DNA from: an uncultured Oscillospiraceae bacterium
GTDB taxonomy: Bacteria > Bacillota > Clostridia > Oscillospirales > Oscillospiraceae
Reading direction: 5' to 3'
Assembly (NCBI GenBank): GCA_910583885.1
Contig: CAJUAC010000014.1
Coordinates: forward strand, 1 to 52,706
DNA: 52,706 nt
Below the pieces are notes generated by a model. It searched no databases, had not been told where the DNA came from, and worked only from the letters and a program-made list of their open reading frames with translations. Shown one piece after another: positions 14,131 to 22,958 of the stretch; the first letter of the stretch is position 1, and each line of letters starts with the position of its first letter. A program made the position numbers and the translations under genes.

Positions 14131-16161
14131 GTGACCGGAACGAGAGCGGGCTCCCGCCCAGGACGGGAGCTGAAACGGAGCATCAACAGGAGGATATTGC
14201 GGAATACAACACTCAATATTTTGGCCTTGGTTGTTGTCTGCTGCGGGTTTATGGCGCTCGCTATGCAGTTTCTGGCAAACAATATCTTGCTCGATAGCTT
14301 GAAGCCCATGGCCCGGCAGTCGGCCAAGACAGTGGAGGCCAATATCCACATGCTGGCGGACCGGATGATGGCCATCGCGGGGGATCCCCGTATGCAGACG
14401 GCCACCTCTGTAGACATCGAAACGGAGGAAATCCGGCCTGACGATGTGGTGACCCGGAGGAACCGGGAGGAGCTCCTGACAGAGGCTGCGGAGATCTATG
14501 AGCTGTATACCATCGCCCTGTACAGCCTGGATGGGCAGCTGCTCCAGGGAAATGGTGCGCCGGAGCAGCTGGACAGCGGCTTTTTCTCGCTTCTTCAGGA
14601 GACAGATAATATGACCACCCATACAACTACCATCTTCCAGGGCAAGCTGGGCATCACCATGGGGATGCCTGTGAAGGAGGATGGGGAGACCACCCTATAT
14701 GTAGTGGGTGTGTACAAATATGATACGCTCAATGATGTCATCAGCAGCATCCATTTGGGTACAAATGGCATGGCCTATATGGTCAGCCGGGAGGGGATTG
14801 TCACCGGCCATCCGGATCAGTCCGTGGTCCTTGCGGGGAGCACCCTGAACCAGCTCAGCGACGGTCATGGGGAATCCCTTGGCGTGACCACTGGCGAGAC
14901 TGGCGCTACAGAATTCCCTGTGGGAGGCGAGACCATGCTGGTGGCCTTTTCCCCCATCCGGGGTACGCAGTGGTCCCTGGTTGTCCAGGTGCCCAAGGCG
15001 GACTATAACCACTATATTAATGGTGCAATGATAGTGGCCATACTGGCCACTATGGCAGTGCTGGTCATCTCCCTTCTGCTGGTCTTGCGCCTGGCCCGAT
15101 CCATCTCCCGCCCGATCCAAAGTGTAACAAATCGGATGGTGTCCCTCTCTGGCGGCGACCTGCATACGGAGGTCATCCCGATCCATTCGGGGGATGAGCT
15201 GGAGGTGCTGACACAGACGCTGGATGATACGGTGACAAATATTAACCGGTACATATCGGATATCCAACAGGTGCTGACCAAGGTTGCGGACGGTAATCTC
15301 TGTGCAAGATCCCAGGTGGACTATAAGGGGGACTTCACCCTGATCCGCAGCAGCCTGCACACCATTATCCACTCGATGAACGAGACAATTACGGGCTTCC
15401 GTGCTGCTGCCTCCCGGCTTGCCGCAATGGCGGAGGAGCTGAGCGGGCAATCCACCCAGCTGCACCATGCTTCGATGGAACAGACCCAATCGGCTGAGGC
15501 GCTGGTCCAGGAGGTAACACTGGTAAAGGGGCGGCTGTCCAGCGTGACAGAGAGCAGCGGCCAGACCCGCTCCAAGACAGAGGAGATTGCCCAGCGTATC
15601 CAGGAGGCCAACACCCAGATGGCTTCCCTCACCGGCGCGATGGACGATATCAGCGCCAACGCCCAGGAGATTACAAAGATTGCCAAGGCCATTGAGGATA
15701 TCGCTTTCCAAACGGGGATCCTGGCCATCAACGCCTCTGTGGAGGCAGCCCGGGCCGGGGAGGCGGGGAAAGGGTTTTCCGTTGTGGCCGGGGAGGTCAA
15801 GCAGCTGGCGGCAAAGAGTGCCGAGGCTGCCCAGAGCGCCACAAGCGTGGTGAGCAGTACCCGTGCCATTATCCAGACCGGCGTGGAACTGACTGCCGGC
15901 ACGGCCAGCTCTCTCAAGGCCATTTCTGATGTCTCCAACCAGATCAACGAAATCTCGAACCATCTGGTGGTGGCCGTACAGGGCCAGGAGAGCGCCCTTG
16001 CCCTGATGGAGGAGCGGATTGAGGAGATTTCCTCTATTACGGAGCGGAACCTGCAAAACGCTGGTGAGACAGAGCAGGCCAGCGGGCTGCTGTCCAGGGA
16101 GGCGGAGGCCCTCCGGTTCCAGGTGGAAAAATTTGTTGTGCAGGAGGGGAGCGACACATGA
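14131..16161 (+). CDS. Methyl-accepting chemotaxis protein (double-Cache sensor)
   Basis: The 676-residue chemoreceptor has an N-terminal membrane helix (about 25-47), an extracytoplasmic Cache-type sensor region (about 50-295), a second helix (MIVAILATMAVLVISLLLVL, about 300-320), a HAMP linker starting RLARSISRPIQSV, and a long helical signalling domain. The hairpin tip reads IAFQTGILAINASVEAARAG, close to the universal receptor tip that binds CheA and CheW. There is no C-terminal CheR-tethering pentapeptide. I chose GTG at 14131 because AAAAGGAGA lies 9 bases upstream; an ATG at 14101 has no site. The stop overlaps the next start (ATGA). The ligand cannot be inferred. Confidence 0.93.
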   Translation: MTGTRAGSRPGRELKRSINRRILRNTTLNILALVVVCCGFMALAMQFLANNILLDSLKPMARQSAKTVEANIHMLADRMMAIAGDPRMQTATSVDIETEEIRPDDVVTRRNREELLTEAAEIYELYTIALYSLDGQLLQGNGAPEQLDSGFFSLLQETDNMTTHTTTIFQGKLGITMGMPVKEDGETTLYVVGVYKYDTLNDVISSIHLGTNGMAYMVSREGIVTGHPDQSVVLAGSTLNQLSDGHGESLGVTTGETGATEFPVGGETMLVAFSPIRGTQWSLVVQVPKADYNHYINGAMIVAILATMAVLVISLLLVLRLARSISRPIQSVTNRMVSLSGGDLHTEVIPIHSGDELEVLTQTLDDTVTNINRYISDIQQVLTKVADGNLCARSQVDYKGDFTLIRSSLHTIIHSMNETITGFRAAASRLAAMAEELSGQSTQLHHASMEQTQSAEALVQEVTLVKGRLSSVTESSGQTRSKTEEIAQRIQEANTQMASLTGAMDDISANAQEITKIAKAIEDIAFQTGILAINASVEAARAGEAGKGFSVVAGEVKQLAAKSAEAAQSATSVVSSTRAIIQTGVELTAGTASSLKAISDVSNQINEISNHLVVAVQGQESALALMEERIEEISSITERNLQNAGETEQASGLLSREAEALRFQVEKFVVQEGSDT

Positions 16162-16598
16162 AACGGATCTTGTGCGGTATTTTAATGGGACTCCTGCTGC
16201 TGCCGCTGGCAGCGTGTGGCAGCAAGGCGGAGCTTCAGGACGGCTACTACACGGCCCAGGCGGCCCAGTTCAGCCACGGCTGGAAGGAATACATTACAAT
16301 CCTGGTAAAGGGTGGGAAGATTATCTCCGTGGAATACAACGCCGAGAACGCCAGCGGTTTTATCAAGAGCTGGGATAACGCCTATATGCAGACGATGCTC
16401 CATTCCAACGGCACCTATCCCAATGAGTATACCCGTTACTATGCCAGCCAGCTCCTGGAGGGGCAGGGGGATGGATCCATTGATGCGTTGACGGGGGCCT
16501 CCTCTTCGCATAGCTCCTTCCAAAAGCTTTCTGCGGCAGCACTGGAACAGGCCCGTCTGGGGGATTCCCACACCGTGATTGTGGACACCTCCCACTAA
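16158..16598 (+). CDS. FMN-binding-domain lipoprotein, translationally coupled to the chemoreceptor
   Basis: The 146-residue protein has a lipoprotein signal peptide with lipobox LAAC (Cys20) and a small FMN-binding domain. The segment DALTGASSS (residues 109-117) fits the Dxx(S/T)GA(T/S) flavinylation motif used by ApbE, with Thr112 as the likely FMN acceptor. The sequence starting GYYTAQAAQFSHGWKEYI resembles the major membrane immunogen (COG4939) group. Its ATG overlaps the chemoreceptor stop codon, so both are made from one transcript. This suggests a shared redox or electron-transfer role outside the membrane, but that is inference. Confidence 0.85.
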   Translation: MKRILCGILMGLLLLPLAACGSKAELQDGYYTAQAAQFSHGWKEYITILVKGGKIISVEYNAENASGFIKSWDNAYMQTMLHSNGTYPNEYTRYYASQLLEGQGDGSIDALTGASSSHSSFQKLSAAALEQARLGDSHTVIVDTSH

Positions 16599-16664
16599 GC
16601 ATAGCCCAGAGGTCCAGGGCAGGTTTGCCAGTTCCTGCGTGGCAGGCGGATCTATGAAAGACAG

Positions 16665-16703
16665 AACACAGGGAGGGAAGCGCTTGCTTCTCTCCCTGTG
16701 TTT
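16665..16703. terminator. Bidirectional terminator between the FMN lipoprotein and DegV genes
   Basis: A 17-bp stem (AACACAGGGAG pairing with CTCCCTGTGTT, plus six inner pairs) has a 4-base loop and T-rich flanks. It separates two convergent genes. Confidence 0.85.
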
Positions 16704-16718
16704 CTGCGTCTTTTACTA

Positions 16719-17576
16719 TTAACATCCCAGCTTTTTGCTGCATGCGACTGCCATAGACCCTGCACCGATGTGACATGCCACGCTCAGGGACAGCTTGTCC
16801 ATCCAGATGTCATAGCCTGGGAAGCGTGCCTCGAGCTCCTGCTTCCATCCCTGGGCCTCCTCCTCAGAGCAGGTGTAGGCGGCGCTGAGGTGGACCTGGT
16901 GATTGGCAAAGCGCCCGGTCAGATCCTTCTCCATGGCGTCCAGCATGATTTTCTTGGCGGACTTCCAGCCACGGGCCTTGGCGAAGGCGTCCAGCTTGGC
17001 CCCTTGGATTTGCAGTACAGGCTTGATGTGCAGGACGGTGCCGATGGCGGCGCCGGCGGGCGTTACCCGTCCGCCCTTTTTTAGGTATTTCAGGGTGTCC
17101 ACTGTGATGTAGATGCTGGCCTCCAGACGTTCCCGCATCAGGGTGTCATGGATCTCCTGGGCGGAGCAGCCCGCCTGGGCCAGTTCGATAGCGTCCAGGA
17201 CGGACTGGCGTTGGGTGATGGAGATGCGCTGGTTGTCCACCACAAAGACCTTCCCGGGGTAGTCGCCAGCCAGCATCATGGCGGTCTCACAGGAGTTGGA
17301 GAGGCCGCTGGACATAGGGATGTAGACAATCTGGTCGTAGCTTTGGAGCAGCTCGTCCCACAGGCCTGTCACATCCCCTGGGGCGGGCTGGGAGGTGGAG
17401 ATATCCGCATCCTCCGCCAGCTTTTGATAGAACGCCTCCTGGGTGAGGGTGATGTCCTCGAAGTAGAGCTCCTCATTGATATAGAACGGCATGGGGAGCA
17501 CACGGATGCCCAGTTCCTTGGCCGCCGCCTGCGTGATCCCGCTGTTGCTGTCTGTTACAATTGCAATTGTTCCCAT
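16719..17576 (-). CDS. DegV family fatty-acid-binding protein
   Basis: The 285-residue protein is a DegV/FakB-like protein. These bind a long-chain fatty acid and, in the FakAB system, present it to the fatty acid kinase FakA. The N-terminus IAIVTDSNSGIT and the middle motif SQPAPGDV near residue 63 are typical, as are IPMSSGLSNS near residue 86 and LKYLKKGGRVTPAGAAIG near residue 162. No fakA is seen in the window. The ATG has an AAAGGA site 8 bases upstream, and a near-consensus promoter lies 44 bases ahead. Confidence 0.93.
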   Translation of the reverse strand: MGTIAIVTDSNSGITQAAAKELGIRVLPMPFYINEELYFEDITLTQEAFYQKLAEDADISTSQPAPGDVTGLWDELLQSYDQIVYIPMSSGLSNSCETAMMLAGDYPGKVFVVDNQRISITQRQSVLDAIELAQAGCSAQEIHDTLMRERLEASIYITVDTLKYLKKGGRVTPAGAAIGTVLHIKPVLQIQGAKLDAFAKARGWKSAKKIMLDAMEKDLTGRFANHQVHLSAAYTCSEEEAQGWKQELEARFPGYDIWMDKLSLSVACHIGAGSMAVACSKKLGC

Positions 17577-17619
17577 TTACTAAATCCTTTCTATGGATGT
17601 TTTTTCCGTTTCCCCACCA

Positions 17620-17648
17620 TCTATACCATAGGTAGGGGCGTCTGTCAA
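17620..17648 (-). promoter_or_regulatory. Sigma-A promoter of the degV gene
   Basis: On the minus strand TTGACA (17648-17643) and TATAGA (17625-17620) are spaced by 17 bases. They lie 44 bases upstream of the degV start. Confidence 0.8.
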
Positions 17649-17755
17649 GGGGAACCTCGGGGCAGACAGCGAATTCGTCAGTTTTCTGCCCAGGCTTGGG
17701 GGATGCCCCGGCCCGCGCTGGCGTGACAAATCCTGCCCAAATTTTGCGTTTGGTA

Positions 17756-17783
17756 TTGACAAAGGGGACATGGGGGGTATAAT
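17756..17783 (+). promoter_or_regulatory. Sigma-A promoter of the corrinoid transporter operon
   Basis: TTGACA (17756-17761) and TATAAT (17778-17783) are separated by 16 bases, about 20 bases upstream of the riboswitch. It is divergent from the degV promoter. Confidence 0.85.
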
Positions 17784-17803
17784 GGTGAGTAGAAATATGA
17801 ATA

Positions 17804-17968
17804 CCCATACATAGTGCCCCGCACTGCTGCGGGGGTAATAGGGAATCAAGTGCGAATCTTGAGCGATCCGGTCACTGTAAGCGGCAAGCAAACCACACTC
17901 TGCCATTGCGGAAGCGAGAAGGCGTGGTGCGCGGCGACCCGCAAGCCAGGAAACCTGCTGTGTATGGC
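17804..17968 (+). promoter_or_regulatory. Cobalamin riboswitch
   Basis: The leader carries the adenosylcobalamin aptamer core. Visible elements are GTGCC near 17814, GGGAATCAAGTGCGAATC with the CCGGTCACTGTAA junction (17834-17881), and the B12 box AAGCCAGGAAACCTGCT (17943-17959). The ends pair as CCATACAT with GTGTATGG to close stem P1. A terminator follows at 18042-18074, so the switch probably stops transcription when cobalamin is plentiful. Confidence 0.93.
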
Positions 17969-18041
17969 AGTGGATAGGTATCTTCCGCAGAAAGTGACCT
18001 ATTGGTATACGGCTGCCATGCGTTGATGGCCGTATGTTTAG

Positions 18042-18074
18042 GCCTGCTTTCTTTTTCGGAGAGCAGGTTTTTTT
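18042..18074 (+). terminator. Riboswitch-controlled intrinsic terminator
   Basis: CCTGCTTTCT pairs with GGAGAGCAGG (with G-U pairs) and is followed by seven T residues. It sits between the cobalamin aptamer and the first transporter gene, the expected place for the expression platform. Confidence 0.85.
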
Positions 18075-18109
18075 GCGGTGATAACAGAACAGGCAAAGGA
18101 GAGTATATA

Positions 18110-19153
18110 ATGAAACGAGTAAAATCCCTGCTACTGATCCTGGCCCTCGCCATGGGACTGGCCGCCTGCGGCGGCCAAACCGGCACAAATACCCAGGCGC
18201 CGCCCACACAGGATCAGCAATCCGGCGGTACGGAGGGGCCATCCCAGGCGGACGGCTACTATCCCATCACGATTACGAACTACGATTACGCTGGCAACCC
18301 GGTGGAATACACCTATGAGAAGGCCCCGGAGCGGGTCGTCTGCGTGTATCAGTGCTGTATTGAGATCATGGCTGCCCTGGGGCTGGAGGATCATGTGTTG
18401 GCCTCCTACGGCTTGGATAATGGGGTAAAAGACGAATGGCAGGCCAGCTTTGAGAAGATGCACTACGACGGATCGGTCTTTGCCCCGGACAAGGAGACGG
18501 TTACGCTGCTGGCTCCGGACATGATCTTCTCCTGGACCTCCTACTTTGGGGAGAAACAGCTGGGCGATGTGTACAGCTGGAACGAGAAAGGGGTGGCGAC
18601 CTATATTGCCAGCAACAGCGGCGCGGCGTCTGAACGTACCCTGGAAAACGAGTACAACGACATTCTGAACATCGGTAAAATTTTCCATGTGGAGGACCGG
18701 GCCCAGGCGCTGGTAGATGGGATGAAGGCCCAGGTAGCAGAGACCCTGGCCGCAGCCCAGGGCCAGGAGCCGGTCCGGGTGGCCGTGCTGGAGCCGATCA
18801 GCGGCAAGATTACCAACTACGGTGCCAACTCCCTGGCTGGGGACATGGTCGTCCAGCTGGGCGGTGAACTGGCAAAGCCAGAGGGGAACGAAATGGGCAA
18901 GGAGGACTTGGTCGCCTGCGATCCGGATGTGATCTTCGTCGTCTACATGGCCTACTCCGGCGACGACCCGGAGACAGTGAAGGCACAGCAGCTGGCGCTC
19001 ATCCAGGACGACCCCGCCCTGGCCAGCCTCTCCGCTGTACAGAACCAGAGGGTCCATCTGATCATGCTGGGGGATATGTACGCCAGCGGGCCCCGTACCA
19101 GTGACGGCCTGCGGGTTCTTGCTGCGGGGATGTACCCCGACTTAGCCGGGTAG
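18110..19153 (+). CDS. Corrinoid ABC transporter substrate-binding lipoprotein
   Basis: The 347-residue protein is a periplasmic-binding-type lipoprotein with signal peptide and lipobox LAAC (Cys20), a flexible T/Q-rich linker, and two BtuF/FepB-like lobes. The motif APERVVCVYQCCIEIMAALG near residue 79 marks the start of the first lobe. The upstream cobalamin riboswitch makes a corrinoid the likely cargo; by fold alone a siderophore or haem would be possible. The start ATG has an AAAGGAG site at 8 bases. The permease follows after 6 bases. Confidence 0.9.
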   Translation: MKRVKSLLLILALAMGLAACGGQTGTNTQAPPTQDQQSGGTEGPSQADGYYPITITNYDYAGNPVEYTYEKAPERVVCVYQCCIEIMAALGLEDHVLASYGLDNGVKDEWQASFEKMHYDGSVFAPDKETVTLLAPDMIFSWTSYFGEKQLGDVYSWNEKGVATYIASNSGAASERTLENEYNDILNIGKIFHVEDRAQALVDGMKAQVAETLAAAQGQEPVRVAVLEPISGKITNYGANSLAGDMVVQLGGELAKPEGNEMGKEDLVACDPDVIFVVYMAYSGDDPETVKAQQLALIQDDPALASLSAVQNQRVHLIMLGDMYASGPRTSDGLRVLAAGMYPDLAG

Positions 19154-19159
19154 CCGCCC

Positions 19160-20254
19160 ATGGGAGAGGATACCGTCCGGCGGGGCCTGTTCCAGGGGAA
19201 GCCCCTCTATCTTGTCACCATCCTGGTCCTGTTGGCCGCCCTTCCGCTCTCGATCCTGACAGCAGTGACCTTTGGGACAGTAAAGCTCCCCCTGGGGGAG
19301 GTGTATCAGGTGATCCGCTGTGAATTAGGCAGCATCTTCCTCCGCTTGCCGGTGCCGGAGGCGTGGGCTCCGGGTACCCCTGTCCATGATGTGGTGTGGC
19401 TGATCCGTCTGCCCCGTCTGGTGCTGGCGGCGGCGGTAGGGGCAGGGCTGTCGATCAGCGGCGTGGTAATGCAGGCCATCGTCAAAAACCCGCTGGCAGA
19501 CCCGTACATCCTGGGGATTTCCTCCGGCGCGTCCCTTGGCGCGACAGTAGCGGTGATGCTGGGGGTGGGGATTGCCTTTGGCCCCAACTATGTGGGAGTG
19601 ATGGCCTTCATTGGTGCGTTCTGCGTGTCTATGGCCGTCATTGCCCTGGCCAATGTGGGCAGCCGGGCCAACTCTGTCAAGCTGCTGCTGGCTGGTGCTG
19701 CACTGTCGGCGGTCTGCGGGGCATTCTCCAACTTTATCATCTACATCGCTCATGATGACCACTCCACCAGCAAGATCGTCAATTGGACGATGGGCAGCCT
19801 GGCGGCCGCCAGCTGGGAGAACAATACCGCCATCCTGATGGTTGCCGCTGGAGGGACGCTGTTTTTCCTGACACAGCACCGCACGCTGAACCTGATGCTG
19901 CTGGGGGACGAGAGCGCCATCACCTTGGGGACGGATCTGCACCGCTGGCGTGTGATCTATCTCATTGTATCCGCTCTCATGGTGGGGTTTGCTGTGTACA
20001 ACGCAGGTGTGATCGGATTTGTGGGCCTGGTGGTCCCCCATGGGGCCCGGATCCTCTTCGGGACAGACCACAAGAAGCTGATCCCCATTTCCGCCCTGGC
20101 AGGGGCGGTATTCCTGGTGTGGGCTGATGTGCTCTGCCGAACCATTTTGCCTGGGAACGAGATGCCTATCGGTATTTTGACATCGCTCCTGGGCGCACCG
20201 GTGTTCATTTATCTGATGGCACGGAAGAAATACGGCTTTGGGGGCGGTGACTGA
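19160..20254 (+). CDS. Corrinoid ABC transporter permease (FecCD/BtuC family)
   Basis: The 364-residue integral membrane protein has about ten hydrophobic segments and the FecCD family motifs: RLPRLVLAAAVGAGLSISGVVMQ near residue 87, NPLADPYILGISSGASLGA near residue 112, and GVIGFVGLVVPHGARILFG near residue 281. It forms the transmembrane channel with the ATPase that follows. The Shine-Dalgarno site is poor, so translation is probably coupled to the upstream gene, whose stop is 6 bases away. Its stop overlaps the next ATG by one base. Confidence 0.93.
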   Translation: MGEDTVRRGLFQGKPLYLVTILVLLAALPLSILTAVTFGTVKLPLGEVYQVIRCELGSIFLRLPVPEAWAPGTPVHDVVWLIRLPRLVLAAAVGAGLSISGVVMQAIVKNPLADPYILGISSGASLGATVAVMLGVGIAFGPNYVGVMAFIGAFCVSMAVIALANVGSRANSVKLLLAGAALSAVCGAFSNFIIYIAHDDHSTSKIVNWTMGSLAAASWENNTAILMVAAGGTLFFLTQHRTLNLMLLGDESAITLGTDLHRWRVIYLIVSALMVGFAVYNAGVIGFVGLVVPHGARILFGTDHKKLIPISALAGAVFLVWADVLCRTILPGNEMPIGILTSLLGAPVFIYLMARKKYGFGGGD

Positions 20255-21039
20255 TGAAGATAGAAGCAAGGGCTGTAGAGGCCGTCCTTGGCGGGAACCA
20301 TATCCTCCGGGGTGTGGAGCTGGAGGCGGGCGCACGGGAGCTGGTGGGGATTATCGGCCCCAATGGCAGCGGGAAATCCACCCTGCTCAAGTGTATCTAC
20401 CGGGTGCTGAAGCCGGTGGGCGGAGCGGTGTATCTGGACGGCCGCCCCCTGGATGGCTACAGCTACCGGGATTCCGCCCGCCGCCTGGCGGTGGTAGCCC
20501 AGCACAATTACTACAATTTCGATTTCTCCGTCCGGGACGTCGTGCTCATGGGCCGGGCCCCCCACAAGAGAGCGCTGGACCGGGACAGTGCCCAGGACTA
20601 TCAGATCGTGTCCCAGTCCCTGGAGACGGTGGGGATGGCCTCCTTTGCAGACCGCCCCTTCTCCACCCTCTCCGGCGGGGAGCAGCAGCGGGTTATCCTG
20701 GCGCGGGCCTTGGCCCAGCAGACCCCGTGCCTCATCCTGGACGAGCCCACCAACCACCTGGATATCAAATACCAGCTCCAGCTGATGGATCTGGTGCGGG
20801 GGCTGGACAGGACGGTGATTGCCGCTGTTCACGACCTGAACATCGCCGCCATGTACTGCGATACGATTTACGCCATCAAGGGCGGGCAGCTCGTGGGATG
20901 CGGCCCCCCACGCCAGTTGCTGACGCCGGAGTTTATCCGTCAGGTTTATGAGGTGGATGCCCAGGTGACGGCAGATGAGACGGGATGCCTCCATGTCCTG
21001 TTCCATCCCATGTGCAGGCATAGAACAGCGCCCCGGTGA
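20254..21039 (+). CDS. Corrinoid ABC transporter ATP-binding protein
   Basis: The 261-residue ATPase has Walker A GPNGSGKST (residues 35-43), the signature LSGGEQQRV, Walker B LILDEPTNHLD, and the switch histidine in VHDLN, all intact. It belongs to the BtuD/FepC group and energises the permease encoded just upstream. The start overlaps the permease stop (TGATG). The stop codon lies within the left arm of the downstream terminator hairpin. Confidence 0.94.
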   Translation: MKIEARAVEAVLGGNHILRGVELEAGARELVGIIGPNGSGKSTLLKCIYRVLKPVGGAVYLDGRPLDGYSYRDSARRLAVVAQHNYYNFDFSVRDVVLMGRAPHKRALDRDSAQDYQIVSQSLETVGMASFADRPFSTLSGGEQQRVILARALAQQTPCLILDEPTNHLDIKYQLQLMDLVRGLDRTVIAAVHDLNIAAMYCDTIYAIKGGQLVGCGPPRQLLTPEFIRQVYEVDAQVTADETGCLHVLFHPMCRHRTAPR

Positions 21040-21059
21040 AGCGGTTTCACCGGGGCGCT
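21027..21059. terminator. Bidirectional terminator overlapping the ATPase stop codon
   Basis: AGCGCCCCGGTGAA (21027-21040) pairs perfectly with 21046-21059. The stop codon of the ATPase gene (TGA at 21037-21039) is part of the stem. The convergent gene ends at 21065. Confidence 0.8.
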
Positions 21060-21064
21060 GCTTG

Positions 21065-21859
21065 TTACTGGGGCTCCAGGGCGCTGTGCAGGCGGTCTGT
21101 GATGGCCCCCTGGAATAGGGCGGTGGAGTGACCATGGAGGGTCTCCAGGCCACCGGCAGCCATACGGGGATCCAGCTGGCCGCCCATGTAGAGGTCCATG
21201 TCCAGGATGAACTTGACCTCTGGATCCTGGGGGGCGTTGGGGACGTTCTTTTTGACCATGCCAGGCCCGGCATGGATTTTGGCCCGGCAGGTGCTGTCCA
21301 GCCCCAGTTCTACATCCACGGAGCATTTCCGCGTGCTGCGCTCATCTACATCCTCCTCGGACAAAACGCCCAGGTATGGGGCGGCAACCAGCTCCCGCCA
21401 GGGCTCACCCTCCAGCTCCAGCGCATTACGGGAGAAGATGTTTACATACCGCAGGCCGATCCGCTCAAAGAAAGCGGGCTGGTAGATGCGGATGAACTGG
21501 GCCAGCGGCAGATCAAAATGCTTGCCAAAGACCTCCCAGCCCGGGTAGGCCACTGTGCTTAGGGAGATGAAAGTGCTGGTCAGGTTCAGCTTCCAATGGC
21601 CGTCAGCAGAGATAAAATTATGGTTGACAACAGGCTTCTGGGGTTCCAGCTTTGCGCCGGGTGTTCCCAGGCCGGTAATCTTAGGGCCTGGCTGATCCTC
21701 CCGGACGGCATAACGGGGGTATAGGGAGCGGACAGCCTCCTGGAAGTCTACAGGCTCTTTCGCGCCGATGGACAGGATGGCGGGGAAACGGAACTGGCAG
21801 ATTACCTCCGCCAGCTGTGCCTTGTGATAGTGGACGCGGGGATGGTCGGAATACAGCAT
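21065..21859 (-). CDS. TIGR04255 family protein
   Basis: The 264-residue soluble protein resembles the TIGR04255 family, which is sporadically distributed and of unknown function. Family-like features are the opening HYHKAQLAEVICQFRFPAIL near residues 10-29, the central LTSTFISLSTVAYPGWEVF, and FFERIGLRYVNIFSR near residue 130. No catalytic motif or membrane segment is evident. The start has a TAGGAGG site about 8 bases upstream. It stands alone between the corrinoid transporter and DUF362 genes, so context gives no role. Confidence 0.75.
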   Translation of the reverse strand: MLYSDHPRVHYHKAQLAEVICQFRFPAILSIGAKEPVDFQEAVRSLYPRYAVREDQPGPKITGLGTPGAKLEPQKPVVNHNFISADGHWKLNLTSTFISLSTVAYPGWEVFGKHFDLPLAQFIRIYQPAFFERIGLRYVNIFSRNALELEGEPWRELVAAPYLGVLSEEDVDERSTRKCSVDVELGLDSTCRAKIHAGPGMVKKNVPNAPQDPEVKFILDMDLYMGGQLDPRMAAGGLETLHGHSTALFQGAITDRLHSALEPQ

Positions 21860-21987
21860 GGGGAGGACCTCCTAAAAAACATTGGCTATATTGTATCGCG
21901 GATGGACGGAAAAGTCAAACCCATCATGCATAAGAACGCAAATGAAAACGATGGGAGGGGCAGCGCCCACAGGGCGCATACACCAAC

Positions 21988-22019
21988 AGGGCCGGGGATC
22001 TAGGGAGATCCCCGGCCTG
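21988..22019 (-). terminator. Terminator of the DUF362 gene
   Basis: GCCGGGGATC and GATCCCCGGC form a 10-bp stem, extended past a one-base bulge, 8 bases after the DUF362 stop codon on the minus strand. Confidence 0.7.
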
Positions 22020-22026
22020 CCCGTTG

Positions 22027-22905
22027 TCAGATAGTGACGGTTTCATACTCCCGGCTGCCAAGGCCCAGATCAGAGGCAGCTTGTATGGTCAGGATCCCGT
22101 TGAGGGATTCCATCCGCTGGATAAGGGCTGCCTTGCCGGGGTCGGGGGAGGCATACACTGCGTCGACACAGGCCTGGTCGACTGCAACGGGATCCAGGGA
22201 GGCGAAGATACCGATGTCCATCATCTCCGGTTCCGCCGGGGCGGCACAGCAGTCGCAGTCCACACTCAGGCGGTTGGCCACGTTGATATACACGATATTC
22301 TCCCGGCCCATGTAGGCCATGACGGACTGGTCCGCATCGGCCATGGATTCCAGGAAGCCGTCGTGGTCAGAGTTCATCAGCGCATCAAAGGATGTCTCGC
22401 CGCTGCCGGAGGTATGGAGCCACTGCTTGCCATGGGCGGAGGCCACACCGATGGACATATTTTTCAATGCACCGCCCAAGCCCGCCATGGGATGCCCCTT
22501 AAAGTGGGACAGCATCAGCATGGAGTCGTAGTTTTTCAGGTTCTCGCCGACAAAGTTCTCCTTGATACGCTTACCACCGGTGACAGGCAGGGACATCTCC
22601 CCATGTTCATCCATCAGGTCACAGGGGGCAATGGCTGTAAAGCCATGCTCCTTCATAGTCTCCCAGTGGGCGGCACTGGTGTTCCGGCGCCCCTCATAGG
22701 CGGTATTGCACTCGACAATAGTCCCATTCAGCTCCTGGACCAAGGGGGCGATCAGGGCAGGCTGGAGGAAGTTGAGGCCGCCAGGTTCGCCGGTAGAGAT
22801 CTTGACAGCCACCTTGCCTTTGAGGGTGACACCCAGGGCGTGGTAGATCCGTTGCAGCGATTCAGCAGTGATTTCCTGGGTAAAATAGACCTTTGCCTTT
22901 TCCAT
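22027..22905 (-). CDS. DUF362 domain-containing protein
   Basis: The 292-residue protein fits DUF362, a family related to iron-sulfur proteins and often found near ferredoxins or oxidoreductases. Typical stretches are GKVAVKISTGEPGGLNFLQP near residue 30, HFKGHPMAGLGGALKNMSIG near residue 134, and the cysteine cluster DCDCCAAP near residue 216. It lacks the C-terminal 8-Fe ferredoxin domain seen in some relatives. The start ATG has an AAGGAG site at 7 bases. It has its own promoter with a 19-base spacer of the MerR-activated type. The biochemical function is unknown. Confidence 0.87.
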   Translation of the reverse strand: MEKAKVYFTQEITAESLQRIYHALGVTLKGKVAVKISTGEPGGLNFLQPALIAPLVQELNGTIVECNTAYEGRRNTSAAHWETMKEHGFTAIAPCDLMDEHGEMSLPVTGGKRIKENFVGENLKNYDSMLMLSHFKGHPMAGLGGALKNMSIGVASAHGKQWLHTSGSGETSFDALMNSDHDGFLESMADADQSVMAYMGRENIVYINVANRLSVDCDCCAAPAEPEMMDIGIFASLDPVAVDQACVDAVYASPDPGKAALIQRMESLNGILTIQAASDLGLGSREYETVTI

Positions 22906-22958
22906 ATGTGTTCTCCTTTAGCATAAAATTTCTGCGGCGGTTTGGATTAGGTGCTGCT

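Noticed and set aside
14695..16056. Minus-strand open frame of 453 codons opposite the chemoreceptor
   Set aside because: No start signal and no recognisable domain. The plus-strand receptor explains the coding signal.
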